Positions 1 to 8,381 are shown, counted from the stretch's first letter. The stretch: DNA of 33,226 nt from Elusimicrobia bacterium CG03_land_8_20_14_0_80_50_18 (GCA_002780705.1 PEUP01000014.1:327-33552), one strand, 5' to 3'. Translations and numbers: made by a program. The notes: a model not told the origin generated them from the sequence alone.

Positions 1-758
1 ACCTTTGTTGTCTCATCCTCGCCGCCGTTCATGGCGTATTCGGCATTGACATCAACACCTCCGACTTCCGCGGCCGCTTTGATGCCGTAAAGAAGAGTCG
101 TGTCTCTGTCGTGTGTGGAAACAGGGAGATTGTCAACATTTTTGTAGGCATAGAATTCTCCGGAAACCATGTCCGCGATTTTGTCCACGGGGCTCAGAAC
201 CAGTCCCTGTAAATCAACATCGGAATCGGCTGTCGGCGCCATTTCTGCCACTTTGGCGTCAAGATATTTCACATTGATACCGGCTATCTCAGCGCTGGCA
301 AGATAACCGTCAAGAGCCGAAACGCCCAGGCCGTAATCATAGCCGGGACCATAATACATGGCAAGGTCACCCTGTTTGCCGTAGAACATTCTTCCGGCCT
401 TGAGGTCAATGAGGTCAAAAAGGCCTTGCACTTTCACATAGGCGTTGACAACATCAAGCTGAGTCTGCACATTGGTCAGGTTTTCCTCGGCCTGGCCGTA
501 CTTCCTGTTGTTCTTGCTGAGAACGACTCTCGCGTCAACATCATCGTTGAGCGGCATAGCCATGTTGAGCATGATTCTGCTGCGCGACTCGCTCCTGTAA
601 TCATCTCCGCCCACGGCGGCCGTGTTCTCGTTCTTCACCTGGACTTTGTTCACCGTCATCTCTCCCGACAGCTTCAATCCGTCAAGAACGGACGCGGCGG
701 TCGCCACAGAAGACAGCGCGAACATCGCCGTCATAACCAAAGCAAAAAATTTCTTCAT
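1..758 (-). CDS. Porin-like outer-membrane beta-barrel protein (3' end outside window)
   Basis: Only the first 252 codons are present; the reading frame is open to the window edge. It begins with a clear Sec signal peptide: MKK, a hydrophobic stretch, then a likely cut after SSVATA. The mature part alternates short amphipathic strands and turns and is rich in Gly, Asp, Tyr and Val. Examples are LKLSGEMTVNKVQVKNE and LIDLKAGRMFYGKQGDLAMY. This pattern is typical of alginate-export or other porin-like barrels, in which an 'LKAGRxxYG' segment is common. The start is the ATG at 756-758; upstream is only a weak purine-rich ribosome site (GGGGAAGAG). The gene follows glyS by 33 nt with a GC hairpin between, and no separate promoter is visible. 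Substrate and exact family cannot be told from this fragment. Confidence 0.72.
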   Translation of the reverse strand, partial: MKKFFALVMTAMFALSSVATAASVLDGLKLSGEMTVNKVQVKNENTAAVGGDDYRSESRSRIMLNMAMPLNDDVDARVVLSKNNRKYGQAEENLTNVQTQLDVVNAYVKVQGLFDLIDLKAGRMFYGKQGDLAMYYGPGYDYGLGVSALDGYLASAEIAGINVKYLDAKVAEMAPTADSDVDLQGLVLSPVDKIADMVSGEFYAYKNVDNLPVSTHDRDTTLLYGIKAAAEVGGVDVNAEYAMNGGEDETTK

Positions 759-771
759 CTTCAATCTCTTC

Positions 772-787
772 CCCGCCTTCCGGCGGG
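772..787. repeat. GC hairpin between glyS stop and porin-like gene
   Basis: CCCGCC and GGCGGG form a perfect 6-bp stem around a 4-nt loop. On the transcribed minus strand it begins 4 nt after the glyS stop codon, and the purines that would serve as ribosome site for the next gene follow it. There is no T-run, so it does not look like an intrinsic terminator. It resembles the hairpin at 33102-33119, which sits in the same kind of place. Confidence 0.6.
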
Positions 788-791
788 CCTT

Positions 792-2870
792 CTACTCCAA
801 CTTCTTTCCGGTGTTGTCCTCCAACACCAAAGCATTCAATGTATCAAATCGGCCGAAATTTGACAAGAGTTTGTCAATATCCCTGAGCAATCCGAGCCTG
901 TTGTCCCTCAGCGCTTCGTCTTTGTCCATCACCATGAGCTTCTCAAAAAAGCTATCCAGCGGTTCTTTGACTGACACAAGGCGCAGAAGGGCCGCGGTGT
1001 AATCTTTTTTACTCATCAGGTTTTCCAGCTCTCCGCCCAAGAGCGCGCTTAAATCGTAAAGCGCTTTTTCCTCCGGCGCCTTCAGTAAATCCTTTTGAAC
1101 AGTGGCCGGTTCCATGCCGAACTTTTCCGCCTGCTTCAATATATTCCTTATACGCTTGGCGGAGGCGGCAATATGCGCGAACTCATCTCTCTTTTTATCC
1201 CTCACGGTCATGACAACGCGCGACAGCTTCAGCGCTTCTTTGGGAATGTCAAATTTACTCTCCGTCATGTTCGCCACATCCGCGGGGATGCCCTTTTTTA
1301 TAAGGTAAAGCTTGAACCTTTCGTTCATGAAATCCCGCAATTTGTCAGAAACGCTTTTTTCCACATCATCAAAAACAATTTCAAATATTTTCGTCACTTC
1401 AAAATCAATACCCTCCGTTTCCGCGAGAATCCTCAGCGCCTCGTCGGCGGTTTTTATAAGCGCGTAGGGGTCTTTGGAAGTTGTGGGGAGCATGCCGGAT
1501 GAGAAAAATGATTTCAGCGTGTTAAGCCGTTCGGCCAGTCCGCAAACAGCCGAAACATTATTCAGCGTCTCCAGCGTAACCGCATCTCTCAGCGCGTGTG
1601 ACCCGACCGGCAGCTCGTCGGGATCATCCGTAACGCCCATTCCCAGATACTGCCCCGCTATGCCGTGAAGTTCGGGGAATTCTCCCACTATCTGAGTCAC
1701 AATATCGCAGTAGAGAAGCTTAGCTGTCTTCCTCACCTCTTCTTCTTCGCCGGGGCTGTAAATTTTCGCGATTTCAGCAGCGTCGCGTATTATTCTTTCC
1801 GCTTTCTCGTAAAGAGTGGAGAATTTCCCCATATAATTGACACGCTTCAGATTGTCATAGTATTCAATGAGTTTTTTCTTTCTGTCGTTCTCCCAGAAAA
1901 ATTTAGTGTCCTCAAAGCGCGCTGTGACACATCGCTCGTAATTGTCACGCACCTCGCGGGCGTTATCCGATACACCGTCAACAACGAACAGAAAGCGGTT
2001 GACCATGCCTTTTTTATCATAAACGGCAAAACACTTCTGATGAAATTCAAGCGTCACTTTCAGAAATTCATGCGGCAGTTCAAGGAATTTTTCATCAAAC
2101 TCGCCTTTGAGAATCCGCGGGAATTCGCAAATACCAAGCGTTTCCCTTGTCAGCTCATCCGACGGCTTTGAATAAAGCGGCTCTTTAAGCGCGTCTTTAA
2201 GCTGGGCCTCAAAAACATCCCCGCGCTTTTTCCTGTCCGCTAAAATCCTTGAGGATTTAAGATTTTGTTCATACGCGGCGGGCGATTCTATTTTTATATT
2301 CTCACCCATAAAAGCCCTGCTCGTCTTAGAGGAAGGGATTCCGAAGCAGTCCAGCTTTAAAGCTTTTTTGCCGAACATTATGAGCACATTTCTCACCGGG
2401 CGAGGAAAAGAATGAGCGCCCCATCTCATCATTTTTGAGAATTTAATCCCCTCAAGTGCTGAATATATATTTTCTCTGATGACCTGCTCGCTGGATCTGC
2501 GGGGAATTGTCTTCTCCAGAAAGACATAATTTCCCCTGTCTGTCGCCCTGATCCTGATGTCGGCGCAATCGGCTTGATACCTGGCCAGAAAACCCTCAAG
2601 CACAGCGGAGGGCTTGCCGTCCCTGTCAAAAGCTATCTTTTCAGGCGGGCCCTTGATGTCAGTCTTGCTCTCCTCTATATAGCGCGACACATTTTCAAAC
2701 AACACGGCCGCCCGGCGGGGTGTGGAAAAACCTTTTTTAAATTCGCCCGATATTTTCTCCCTCTCAAACAGTTTCTCCACCGCCTCTTTCAGTTTGAATT
2801 CGGCCTCCAGCTGGACGGCGACGGGCATGTCCTCCACCCAGAGTTCCACGAGAAAATCAGCGCTTTTCAT
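792..2870 (-). CDS. glyS: Glycine--tRNA ligase beta subunit
   Basis: Beta chain of the bacterial two-subunit (alpha2beta2) glycyl-tRNA synthetase, which charges tRNA-Gly in the cytoplasm together with GlyQ. The protein has 692 residues, the usual length. Family landmarks visible are the KMMRWG...PRPVR segment (about 146-160), RFEDTKFFWENDRKKKL (about 318-334) and the ELHGIAGQYLG motif (about 400-410). A C-terminal DALR-type anticodon-binding region covers the last 100 or so residues. The ATG overlaps the glyQ stop (ATGA) and has an AAGGAG ribosome site inside the end of glyQ, so the two subunits are translationally coupled. It ends with TAG just before a hairpin and the porin-like gene. Confidence 0.97.
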   Translation of the reverse strand: MKSADFLVELWVEDMPVAVQLEAEFKLKEAVEKLFEREKISGEFKKGFSTPRRAAVLFENVSRYIEESKTDIKGPPEKIAFDRDGKPSAVLEGFLARYQADCADIRIRATDRGNYVFLEKTIPRRSSEQVIRENIYSALEGIKFSKMMRWGAHSFPRPVRNVLIMFGKKALKLDCFGIPSSKTSRAFMGENIKIESPAAYEQNLKSSRILADRKKRGDVFEAQLKDALKEPLYSKPSDELTRETLGICEFPRILKGEFDEKFLELPHEFLKVTLEFHQKCFAVYDKKGMVNRFLFVVDGVSDNAREVRDNYERCVTARFEDTKFFWENDRKKKLIEYYDNLKRVNYMGKFSTLYEKAERIIRDAAEIAKIYSPGEEEEVRKTAKLLYCDIVTQIVGEFPELHGIAGQYLGMGVTDDPDELPVGSHALRDAVTLETLNNVSAVCGLAERLNTLKSFFSSGMLPTTSKDPYALIKTADEALRILAETEGIDFEVTKIFEIVFDDVEKSVSDKLRDFMNERFKLYLIKKGIPADVANMTESKFDIPKEALKLSRVVMTVRDKKRDEFAHIAASAKRIRNILKQAEKFGMEPATVQKDLLKAPEEKALYDLSALLGGELENLMSKKDYTAALLRLVSVKEPLDSFFEKLMVMDKDEALRDNRLGLLRDIDKLLSNFGRFDTLNALVLEDNTGKKLE

Positions 2871-3718
2871 GACAGCTCCTTCATTTCTTTATAAAGCAGC
2901 GCTATCCTGCGCGCGTATCCCCTCATCTGTTTTATCATGTCCGCCCGGGCCCTGTGGTCTATGCCGCCGCGAGCGTCAATAACATTGAATAAGTGCGAGA
3001 AATTGAGCAGGCAGTCGTAGGCCGGCAAAGGCAATTTGCTTCCAAGCAGCATTTCCAGCTCTCCAAGATAAAAATCGCAGACTTTCCTGAGGCCCTCAAC
3101 CGAGGCCTTTTCAAAATAGTAAATACTGAACTGCCTCTCTTCCTCTTTTCTCACAGAGCCGTAGGTCACTCCCGGCGCCCATTCAATATCGTAAACGCTT
3201 TTCTTCTTCTGAAGAAACATGGCGAGCCTCTCAAGGCCGTATGTCAGCTCAACCGGCACATCGGGAAGCTCAAGGCCTCCGGCCTGCTGAAAATATGTGA
3301 ACTGCGTTATCTCAAGGCCGTCACAGCGGACCTCCCAACCCCGGCCCCACGCCCCCAGCGACGGAGATTCCCAGTTATCTTCAAGAAAACGGATGTCGTG
3401 TTTTTTAACATCTATGCCTATCCTGGAAAGGCTCTTGAGATAAAGAAGCCTGGAATCGGCCGGAGCGGGCTTCAATATCACCTGAAACTGCATGTGTTTG
3501 TATAACCTGAATGGGTTGTCCCCGTATCTGCCGTCCTGCGGCCGTCGTGCCGGCTCAACATAAGCGGTTCTCCACGGCCCGCTGTCAAAGAGCTTCAGAA
3601 AGGTCATGGGATTAAATGTCCCCGCGCCCTTCTCAACATCGTAGGGCTGAACCACGACACAGCCCTTATCCGCCCAGTAATCAGACAGAATCCTTATTAT
3701 CTCCTGCAGTGTTTTCAC
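2867..3718 (-). CDS. glyQ: Glycine--tRNA ligase alpha subunit
   Basis: Catalytic alpha chain of the two-subunit glycyl-tRNA synthetase (class IIc core), 283 residues. It shows the family hallmarks QPYDVEKGAGTFNPMTF (about 24-40) and the class II motif 2 region EPARRPQDGRYGDNPFR (about 55-71). Later segments DNWESPSLGAWGRGWEV and TYFQQAGG are also characteristic. The start is a GTG at 3716-3718 that overlaps the mcsB stop as GTGA; no better ATG lies nearby and the family begins at this point. It lies between mcsB and glyS in one tightly packed transcript, an unusual neighbour for a McsB gene. Confidence 0.97.
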   Translation of the reverse strand: MKTLQEIIRILSDYWADKGCVVVQPYDVEKGAGTFNPMTFLKLFDSGPWRTAYVEPARRPQDGRYGDNPFRLYKHMQFQVILKPAPADSRLLYLKSLSRIGIDVKKHDIRFLEDNWESPSLGAWGRGWEVRCDGLEITQFTYFQQAGGLELPDVPVELTYGLERLAMFLQKKKSVYDIEWAPGVTYGSVRKEEERQFSIYYFEKASVEGLRKVCDFYLGELEMLLGSKLPLPAYDCLLNFSHLFNVIDARGGIDHRARADMIKQMRGYARRIALLYKEMKELS

Positions 3719-4749
3719 CCCATTATCTCCCTTAAAAATTCAGCCCTCTTCTCGTCCCTTTCATCCGGGCTCAGTGGCGAGCCGTTTCTCTGTTCTATGT
3801 GCGCAGGCTGAGAGAGAAAGAGCATATCGTTCAATCTGTCGCCGCCCATGGGCAGAGCCATGCCCATGCTCAAACCCAGCCTTATATCGGATATTCTGCT
3901 TATCAGCTCCTCATAAGATATCCTTCTGGCATACTGTATGACTCCGTAGCTCCTGTATATCCTGTCTTCCAGTTCCGTCTTTCTCCTGCTGACCAGCTCA
4001 TCCATCGCCTTGTCCGAGGCGTCCTCCAGCTGTTTTGAGATCGCCGTGAGTTTATCAATGATCTCCTTTCCAGTAACTCCGAGCGTCACCTGATTGGATA
4101 TCTGAAAAAATCCGCCCAACGGCTTTGTCGCCTCGCCGTAAACGCCGCGAGATGCCACCCCCACCCTTGCCAGCGAATCTATCACTTCCCCTATGTAACC
4201 GCTCAGCACCAGGGAAGGAAGGTGCGCCAGAAAGGATATCCTCAGACCCGTGCCGGCGTTTGTCGGGCAGGTCGTGAGAAAACCGAATTCATCGTTTTGC
4301 GCGAAATCAAAGGCGGCGCTGATCTCCCTGACGATAACTGAGGCCTTCTCAAAGCTTTCTTGAAGCGAAAGGCCGGGCCCGAGAACCTGTATCCTTAAAT
4401 GGTCTTCCTCATTCACCATTATGGCGGCGTCATCGCCCATGACCAGCCCCGCGACGCGGTCGGTGAAAACAAGGTCATAACTCGCGAGATGCCTTTCTAT
4501 TAAAAATTTTCTGTCACTTATGTCCAGCTCCTCAAGCTCAAGGCGCGAGGCGCTTTTCCATCCGGGAAGGCCGCGGAGCCCCTCAAAAACTTCTTTGCGG
4601 ACTTTGAGCTGCTCGCCCGCGCCGGCCCGGCAGGGGAAATAATGTCCTTTCAGATTCCTCGCGAACCGGACCCGCGTGGACACGAAGTGACTTCCCGGCT
4701 CCGGGCCCTGCCAGCTGATGCTTTTTGAGGCGAGATCCGAAAAAATCAC
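3715..4749 (-). CDS. mcsB: Protein-arginine kinase McsB (ATP:guanido phosphotransferase)
   Basis: McsB phosphorylates arginine side chains. In Bacillus this labels proteins for ClpC-ClpP degradation and inactivates the CtsR repressor. The 344-residue protein has the phosphagen-kinase fold: an N-terminal STRVRFARNLKG block (24-35) and the active-site segment FLTTCPTNAGTGLR with the catalytic-type Cys161. An RDEKRA hexapeptide at 331-336 matches the RDxxRA phospho-arginine-binding motif that sets McsB apart from creatine/arginine kinases. The start codon overlaps the mcsA stop (ATGA), so kinase and activator are coupled. Neither ctsR nor clpC is in this window; the downstream partners are glyQ and glyS. 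Assignment is firm; the client proteins are unknown. Confidence 0.95.
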   Translation of the reverse strand: MIFSDLASKSISWQGPEPGSHFVSTRVRFARNLKGHYFPCRAGAGEQLKVRKEVFEGLRGLPGWKSASRLELEELDISDRKFLIERHLASYDLVFTDRVAGLVMGDDAAIMVNEEDHLRIQVLGPGLSLQESFEKASVIVREISAAFDFAQNDEFGFLTTCPTNAGTGLRISFLAHLPSLVLSGYIGEVIDSLARVGVASRGVYGEATKPLGGFFQISNQVTLGVTGKEIIDKLTAISKQLEDASDKAMDELVSRRKTELEDRIYRSYGVIQYARRISYEELISRISDIRLGLSMGMALPMGGDRLNDMLFLSQPAHIEQRNGSPLSPDERDEKRAEFLREIMG

Positions 4750-5249
4750 CGCTTCTCCCTCTGCGCCCTGATCTTATCCCTGATCGTCGCCGCATTTTCA
4801 TAGTCTTCTTTTTTGATCGCCTCCTGCAGTGCTTGCTCAAGAGCGCTCAGAGGGCTGTCTTCCGTTTTTGCGGCTGAGGATTTCTGGCTTGAACAGCCGT
4901 GGATTTTTTTGAGAAGGGGTTCCAGGTTTTCGCGGAAAGTGTCCCAGCATTGCGGACAACCGAGCTTGCCGTCTTCGCGAAATTCCGGGAGTGTTTTGGA
5001 GCAGTTGGGGCATTTCAGATCGCCCGCGGCTCCGGGAAGAGCCAGAGCCGAAAGAAATTTGCCGAGAATGTCAAAGGATTTCTCCTGCATGTTCGCGTCA
5101 AACACCCCCATATTCACCGCGCAGCCGTGGCATATGTGCATCTTCGTCACAGAACCGCTCTGAAAAGATGTGAAATGCACCGAGGCCGGATTGACCTTGC
5201 AGATATCACAGGTGCCGGGGCTTGACTTTCGTGACTTATCCATGCTCAT
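4746..5249 (-). CDS. mcsA: McsA, zinc-binding activator of McsB (UVR-motif protein)
   Basis: McsA binds McsB and stimulates its arginine kinase activity. The 167-residue protein has four CxxC pairs (C14/C17, C40/C43, about C80/C83, about C97/C100) forming two zinc-ribbon-like units. A C-terminal UVR motif (EAIKKEDYENAATIRDKIRA) is the segment also found in UvrB, UvrC and ClpC. Two in-frame ATGs (5249 and 5243) are possible; a GGGGAAGG purine tract about 9 nt upstream fits the first. It lies 23 nt after ilvE and overlaps mcsB. The pairing with a genuine RDxxRA-type McsB makes the identification secure. Confidence 0.93.
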   Translation of the reverse strand: MSMDKSRKSSPGTCDICKVNPASVHFTSFQSGSVTKMHICHGCAVNMGVFDANMQEKSFDILGKFLSALALPGAAGDLKCPNCSKTLPEFREDGKLGCPQCWDTFRENLEPLLKKIHGCSSQKSSAAKTEDSPLSALEQALQEAIKKEDYENAATIRDKIRAQREKR

Positions 5250-5272
5250 TCGCGCAAACCTTCCCCTCTCTT

Positions 5273-6151
5273 CTAATTCCCGATGGCCTCACCGCTGCTC
5301 TTTGTCAGCTTCCTGTAATCAGCGATGAGCTTGAGCGTGATATCGCCGGGTTTGCCGGATCCGATCTTCCTTCCGTCAAGAGCCACAACCGGTATCACCT
5401 CGGCGGCCGTGCCTGTGAGGAAGCACTCGTCGGCGGTGAACACGCAATATCTGGTGAACAATTCTTTCCTGACCTCTATCTTTCTTTTTCCCGCGAGCTC
5501 TATCACCGCCTCCTGGGTAACGCCCAGCAAAGCCCCGGCCGAGGCCGGCGGAGTGGTGATGACAGCGTCCCTTATGATAAAGATGTTGTCGCCCGTGCAC
5601 TCGGCGACATAACCCTGAGCGTTCAGCATAAGGGCTTCCGGCACAGCCCTCTGCGTTCCTTCTATCTTAGCCATGATGTTATTCAGATAATTCAGCGATT
5701 TGACGCGGGGGTTCAGGGATTCCGGTATATTGCGCCTCGTGGAAACCGTCGCTATCTCAAGGCCGTTCTCATAGAACTCGTCGGGATAAAGGGATATTTT
5801 GTCGGCTATTATGAAATAAGAGGCCTTCGGGCATTTGCGCGGATCAAGGCCGAGATCTCCGACGCCGCGGGTGACAACCACCCTTATATACGCGTCGCTG
5901 AGAGAGTTGGCGCGGAGGACCGCTTTGATATCATCGGACATTTTCTTTTTGTCCACCGGCATTTGCAGCATTATGACTTTGGCGGAATCGTAGAGCCTGT
6001 CTATGTGTTCTTTCAGGCGGAAGACCCTTCCCGAATATGCCCTTATGCCCTCAAAAATACCGTCGCCGTAGAGAAGACCGTGATCAAAGACGGATATTTT
6101 AGCATTGTCCTTTTCCAGCAGTTGTCCGTCAAGCAAAATTTTTAATCCCAT
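5273..6151 (-). CDS. ilvE: Branched-chain amino acid aminotransferase (class IV)
   Basis: A PLP enzyme of fold type IV that transfers the amino group between glutamate and branched 2-oxo acids, the last step of Val/Leu/Ile synthesis. It has 292 residues, the usual length. Seen are the N-terminal FDHGLLYGDGIFEGIRAY block (22-39), the PLP-lysine segment RVKSLNYLNNIMAK with Lys151, and the EALMLNAQGYVAECTGDNIF block. D-amino acid transaminase and aminodeoxychorismate lyase share this fold, but the EGIRAY and KSLNYLNN features favour IlvE. The ATG follows a strong AAGGAGG ribosome site. It is first gene of a transcript from the promoter at 6190-6218 and is followed by mcsA, mcsB, glyQ and glyS. 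Confidence 0.9.
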   Translation of the reverse strand: MGLKILLDGQLLEKDNAKISVFDHGLLYGDGIFEGIRAYSGRVFRLKEHIDRLYDSAKVIMLQMPVDKKKMSDDIKAVLRANSLSDAYIRVVVTRGVGDLGLDPRKCPKASYFIIADKISLYPDEFYENGLEIATVSTRRNIPESLNPRVKSLNYLNNIMAKIEGTQRAVPEALMLNAQGYVAECTGDNIFIIRDAVITTPPASAGALLGVTQEAVIELAGKRKIEVRKELFTRYCVFTADECFLTGTAAEVIPVVALDGRKIGSGKPGDITLKLIADYRKLTKSSGEAIGN

Positions 6152-6170
6152 TACTCCTCCTTATTTGATG

Positions 6171-6188
6171 CGCAAACACACATTTGCG
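6171..6188. promoter_or_regulatory. Inverted repeat at the ilvE transcription start
   Basis: CGCAAA and TTTGCG are perfect 6-nt arms separated by 6 nt. The element lies just downstream of the predicted -10 box and covers the expected start of transcription. It could be an operator for a dimeric repressor or a 5'-end-stabilising hairpin in the leader; the sequence does not decide between them. Confidence 0.4.
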
Positions 6189-6189
6189 T

Positions 6190-6218
6190 ATTATAATTAA
6201 TATCCCGCCTCTAAACAA
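6190..6218 (-). promoter_or_regulatory. Sigma70-type promoter of the ilvE-mcsAB-glyQS transcript
   Basis: On the minus strand a perfect TATAAT (6190-6195) is preceded after exactly 17 nt by TTGTTT (6213-6218). The predicted start lies near 6183, giving a leader of about 30 nt ending in an AAGGAGG ribosome site before the ilvE ATG. This is the best promoter match in the window. Confidence 0.7.
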
Positions 6219-6230
6219 GGAAACGAAACG

Positions 6231-6277
6231 AAAAAGGGGGACGGAGGAAAGTCGGACTTTCCTCCGTCCCCCTTTTT
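6231..6277 (-). terminator. Perfect 23-bp inverted repeat, likely terminator of the MATE gene
   Basis: Two 23-nt arms match without a mismatch around one central base. The stem is GC-rich inside and ends in an A-run and a T-run, so it can act as an intrinsic terminator in either direction. On the minus strand it begins one base after the MATE stop codon and ends in five T. It separates the MATE/GDPD pair from the ilvE promoter just downstream. Its long perfect arms also fit a REP-like mobile palindrome. Confidence 0.8.
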
Positions 6278-6278
6278 T

Positions 6279-7685
6279 TTATTCCTGGGGCAGGGCTTCT
6301 TCAAACTCTTCGCGCTTTAGCGTGAAATCGTCCGTCAGATTTTTCTTCATCCAGCCGCCCCATATGAAAAAAGCCGAGGCCGCGATGCCGCCGGCGATGT
6401 TGCTCAGGGGAAAGGCCCACCAGATGCCTTTCTGCGCCCAAAAAAAAGAGAGGCCGTAGGCGCTGGAAATACGCAGCACGATAAATGTGAGCATCGTCAG
6501 GAGCATCGCCGCGAAAGTGTCGCCCGCGCCCCGGAACGCTCCGCCCAGCACTATCTGAAGGCCGGCAAAACCGAAGGTGAGCGAGACTATTCTTATGAAA
6601 TCCGAGCCCTCTTTCACAACAACAGGGCTGCCCGAAATAAAAAAAGCCGTCAGCGGATAGGAATAAACCCAGAAAACAATGCCGGCCAGGGTCGTAACGG
6701 CGAAGGTGAAAAGAGAGGCCGTGAGGGCTGTCTTTTTCGCCCTGAGCGGATTGCCCGCTCCTATGTTCTGCCCAACAAGAGTCGTCGTCGCCATTGCCAC
6801 CCCCACGGCGGCCATGATTATAAAACTTATGAGCCTCGTGACAATGCCGTAAGACGCCACAGCGGCGGTGCCGAAGGCGCCGACGAGAAACACCATGAGC
6901 GTGAAACTGAAAGCCCGGACGGAATGTTCCAGAGACGACGGCAGGCCGAGAGTGAAGATTTTTTTCATAACCGCCAGGTCCGGCTTGAAATAAGCGGCCC
7001 TCATCTTTATGCCGTATCTGCCGCTCAGCAGCATAGCCGCGGCGGCTAAAGCGGCAAGAGCCTGCGTGATTATTGTCGCCCACGCCGCTCCGGCTACGCC
7101 ATAGGCGGGAACGGGACCCCAGCCCATTATAAAAACGGGATCGGCGATGAAATTAAGTATCACCGTCATAAGCACGATGTACATGGGGAGCTTCACCTCG
7201 CCTGCGCCGCGAAGGAGCGACTGGAAAACAAAAAACGCGAACAGAAATATGAGCCCCAAAAATGAAACTCTCAGATAAGACACAGCCCCCGGTATCACAT
7301 CGGCTTCCGCACCTGTGAGCGAAATAAGAAAGGGTGTAAAAATATACCCCACCGCGGATATGAACAGACACAGCGCTGTTATCATCATCAGCGTCTGGGC
7401 CGATATGTAGCCCGCGCGCTCATCATCACCCGCGCCCTTATACTGAGCCACCAGCACAGTGCCGACGATTGACAGCCCCGCACCGATAGAGATGAGGAGG
7501 AAAAGAATCGGGAAAGCGAAGGACACCGCGGCCACAGCCGGGGCGCCGAGACGGCCCACCCAGAAAGCGTCCGTCAGATTATAGACCGTCTGGAGCATGT
7601 TGGCCGCCACCACGGGCCAGGCAAGCGTAAAAATGGATTGCAGAATAGGGCCTTCCGTCAGCTTATTGTTCAACTTATTTCTCAT
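6279..7685 (-). CDS. MATE-family multidrug/cation efflux transporter
   Basis: An inner-membrane antiporter of the MATE (NorM/DinF) type, 468 residues with about 12 hydrophobic helices. The opening FTLAWPVVAANMLQTVYNLTDAFWVG (near residues 18-43) is the first MatE repeat signature. The second repeat starts around residue 240 with FTLGLPSSLEHSVRAFSF. Conserved Gly-rich turns such as GAGDDERAG and GAGNPLRAK follow each half. Substrate cannot be inferred; such proteins export drugs or metabolites using a Na+ or H+ gradient. The gene starts 3 nt after the phosphodiesterase gene, so the two are probably cotranscribed, and it ends directly at a strong terminator. Confidence 0.93.
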   Translation of the reverse strand: MRNKLNNKLTEGPILQSIFTLAWPVVAANMLQTVYNLTDAFWVGRLGAPAVAAVSFAFPILFLLISIGAGLSIVGTVLVAQYKGAGDDERAGYISAQTLMMITALCLFISAVGYIFTPFLISLTGAEADVIPGAVSYLRVSFLGLIFLFAFFVFQSLLRGAGEVKLPMYIVLMTVILNFIADPVFIMGWGPVPAYGVAGAAWATIITQALAALAAAAMLLSGRYGIKMRAAYFKPDLAVMKKIFTLGLPSSLEHSVRAFSFTLMVFLVGAFGTAAVASYGIVTRLISFIIMAAVGVAMATTTLVGQNIGAGNPLRAKKTALTASLFTFAVTTLAGIVFWVYSYPLTAFFISGSPVVVKEGSDFIRIVSLTFGFAGLQIVLGGAFRGAGDTFAAMLLTMLTFIVLRISSAYGLSFFWAQKGIWWAFPLSNIAGGIAASAFFIWGGWMKKNLTDDFTLKREEFEEALPQE

Positions 7686-7688
7686 AAA

Positions 7689-8381
7689 TCAGAACTTCCC
7701 CGGAAAATCAGTGTACACCCAGTCAACACCCATCTTCGCCATTCTCTTGAAATCCTTGTCGCTGTTGACAACCCAGGCCTGCAAAAACACGCCCTTATCT
7801 TTTATTTTAGCCGCCAGAGACGGTGTCAGTCCGCGGAAATCCACGCTCACGCCCTCCGGAGAGATGGAATCAATAAGGGCGCATATCTCATCTCCAGTCA
7901 TTTCCTGTTTTATTGTGGCTATTATCTTTATTCCCGGCATAATATTCCTGAAGTGTCTAAGCGTCTCGTGATTAAAAGAACAGACCATAATTTCGGGAAG
8001 ATCCGGAAAAGAAAGAAGCGTCTTTTTAAGCACCTCAGCCGGAAGCCGGGGATCACCACGGGCGAATGTTTTGATTTCTATGATCAGCGGCTTGGAGAAA
8101 GAGCCCGCCAGAAGAATGACATCCCTGAGTGACGGGAGTTTTTCGCCGTCTCCCGCGTCAAAGGAAGAAAGCGCGGCCATAGTGAAATCCTTCACCCTGC
8201 CGCGAAGGCGGATGCGGCGCATTAGGCTGCCGTCGTGTATTACCGCCAGCGCCCCGTCGCCGCTCAGACTCACATCGCACTCGACGGCGTCGGCTCTTTC
8301 AAATCCTATGCGTAAAGCTCTGAGAGTGTTTTCAGGAGCCAGCCCCTTGGCGCCTCTGTGACCTATTGTAAGGCATCTCAT
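7689..8381 (-). CDS. Glycerophosphodiester phosphodiesterase
   Basis: A member of the GDPD (GlpQ/UgpQ) TIM-barrel family that cleaves glycerophosphodiesters to glycerol 3-phosphate and an alcohol. It is short, 230 residues, without a signal peptide, so it is probably cytoplasmic like UgpQ. Catalytic features seen are GHRG (7-10), APENT (15-19), ECDVSLSGDGALAVIHD with the metal and acid/base residues, an EIK motif, and the C-terminal WVVNS...GVDWVYTDFP. The start is fixed by the GHRG motif seven residues in. There is no clear ribosome site before this ATG. It precedes the MATE gene by 3 nt. The region upstream is repeat-rich and shows no obvious promoter. Confidence 0.92.
   Translation of the reverse strand: MRCLTIGHRGAKGLAPENTLRALRIGFERADAVECDVSLSGDGALAVIHDGSLMRRIRLRGRVKDFTMAALSSFDAGDGEKLPSLRDVILLAGSFSKPLIIEIKTFARGDPRLPAEVLKKTLLSFPDLPEIMVCSFNHETLRHFRNIMPGIKIIATIKQEMTGDEICALIDSISPEGVSVDFRGLTPSLAAKIKDKGVFLQAWVVNSDKDFKRMAKMGVDWVYTDFPGKF

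Noticed and set aside
426..1002. Plus-strand frames opposite the porin-like gene and glyS
   Set aside because: They are shadows of well-supported minus-strand genes, with no family pattern and no ribosome site.
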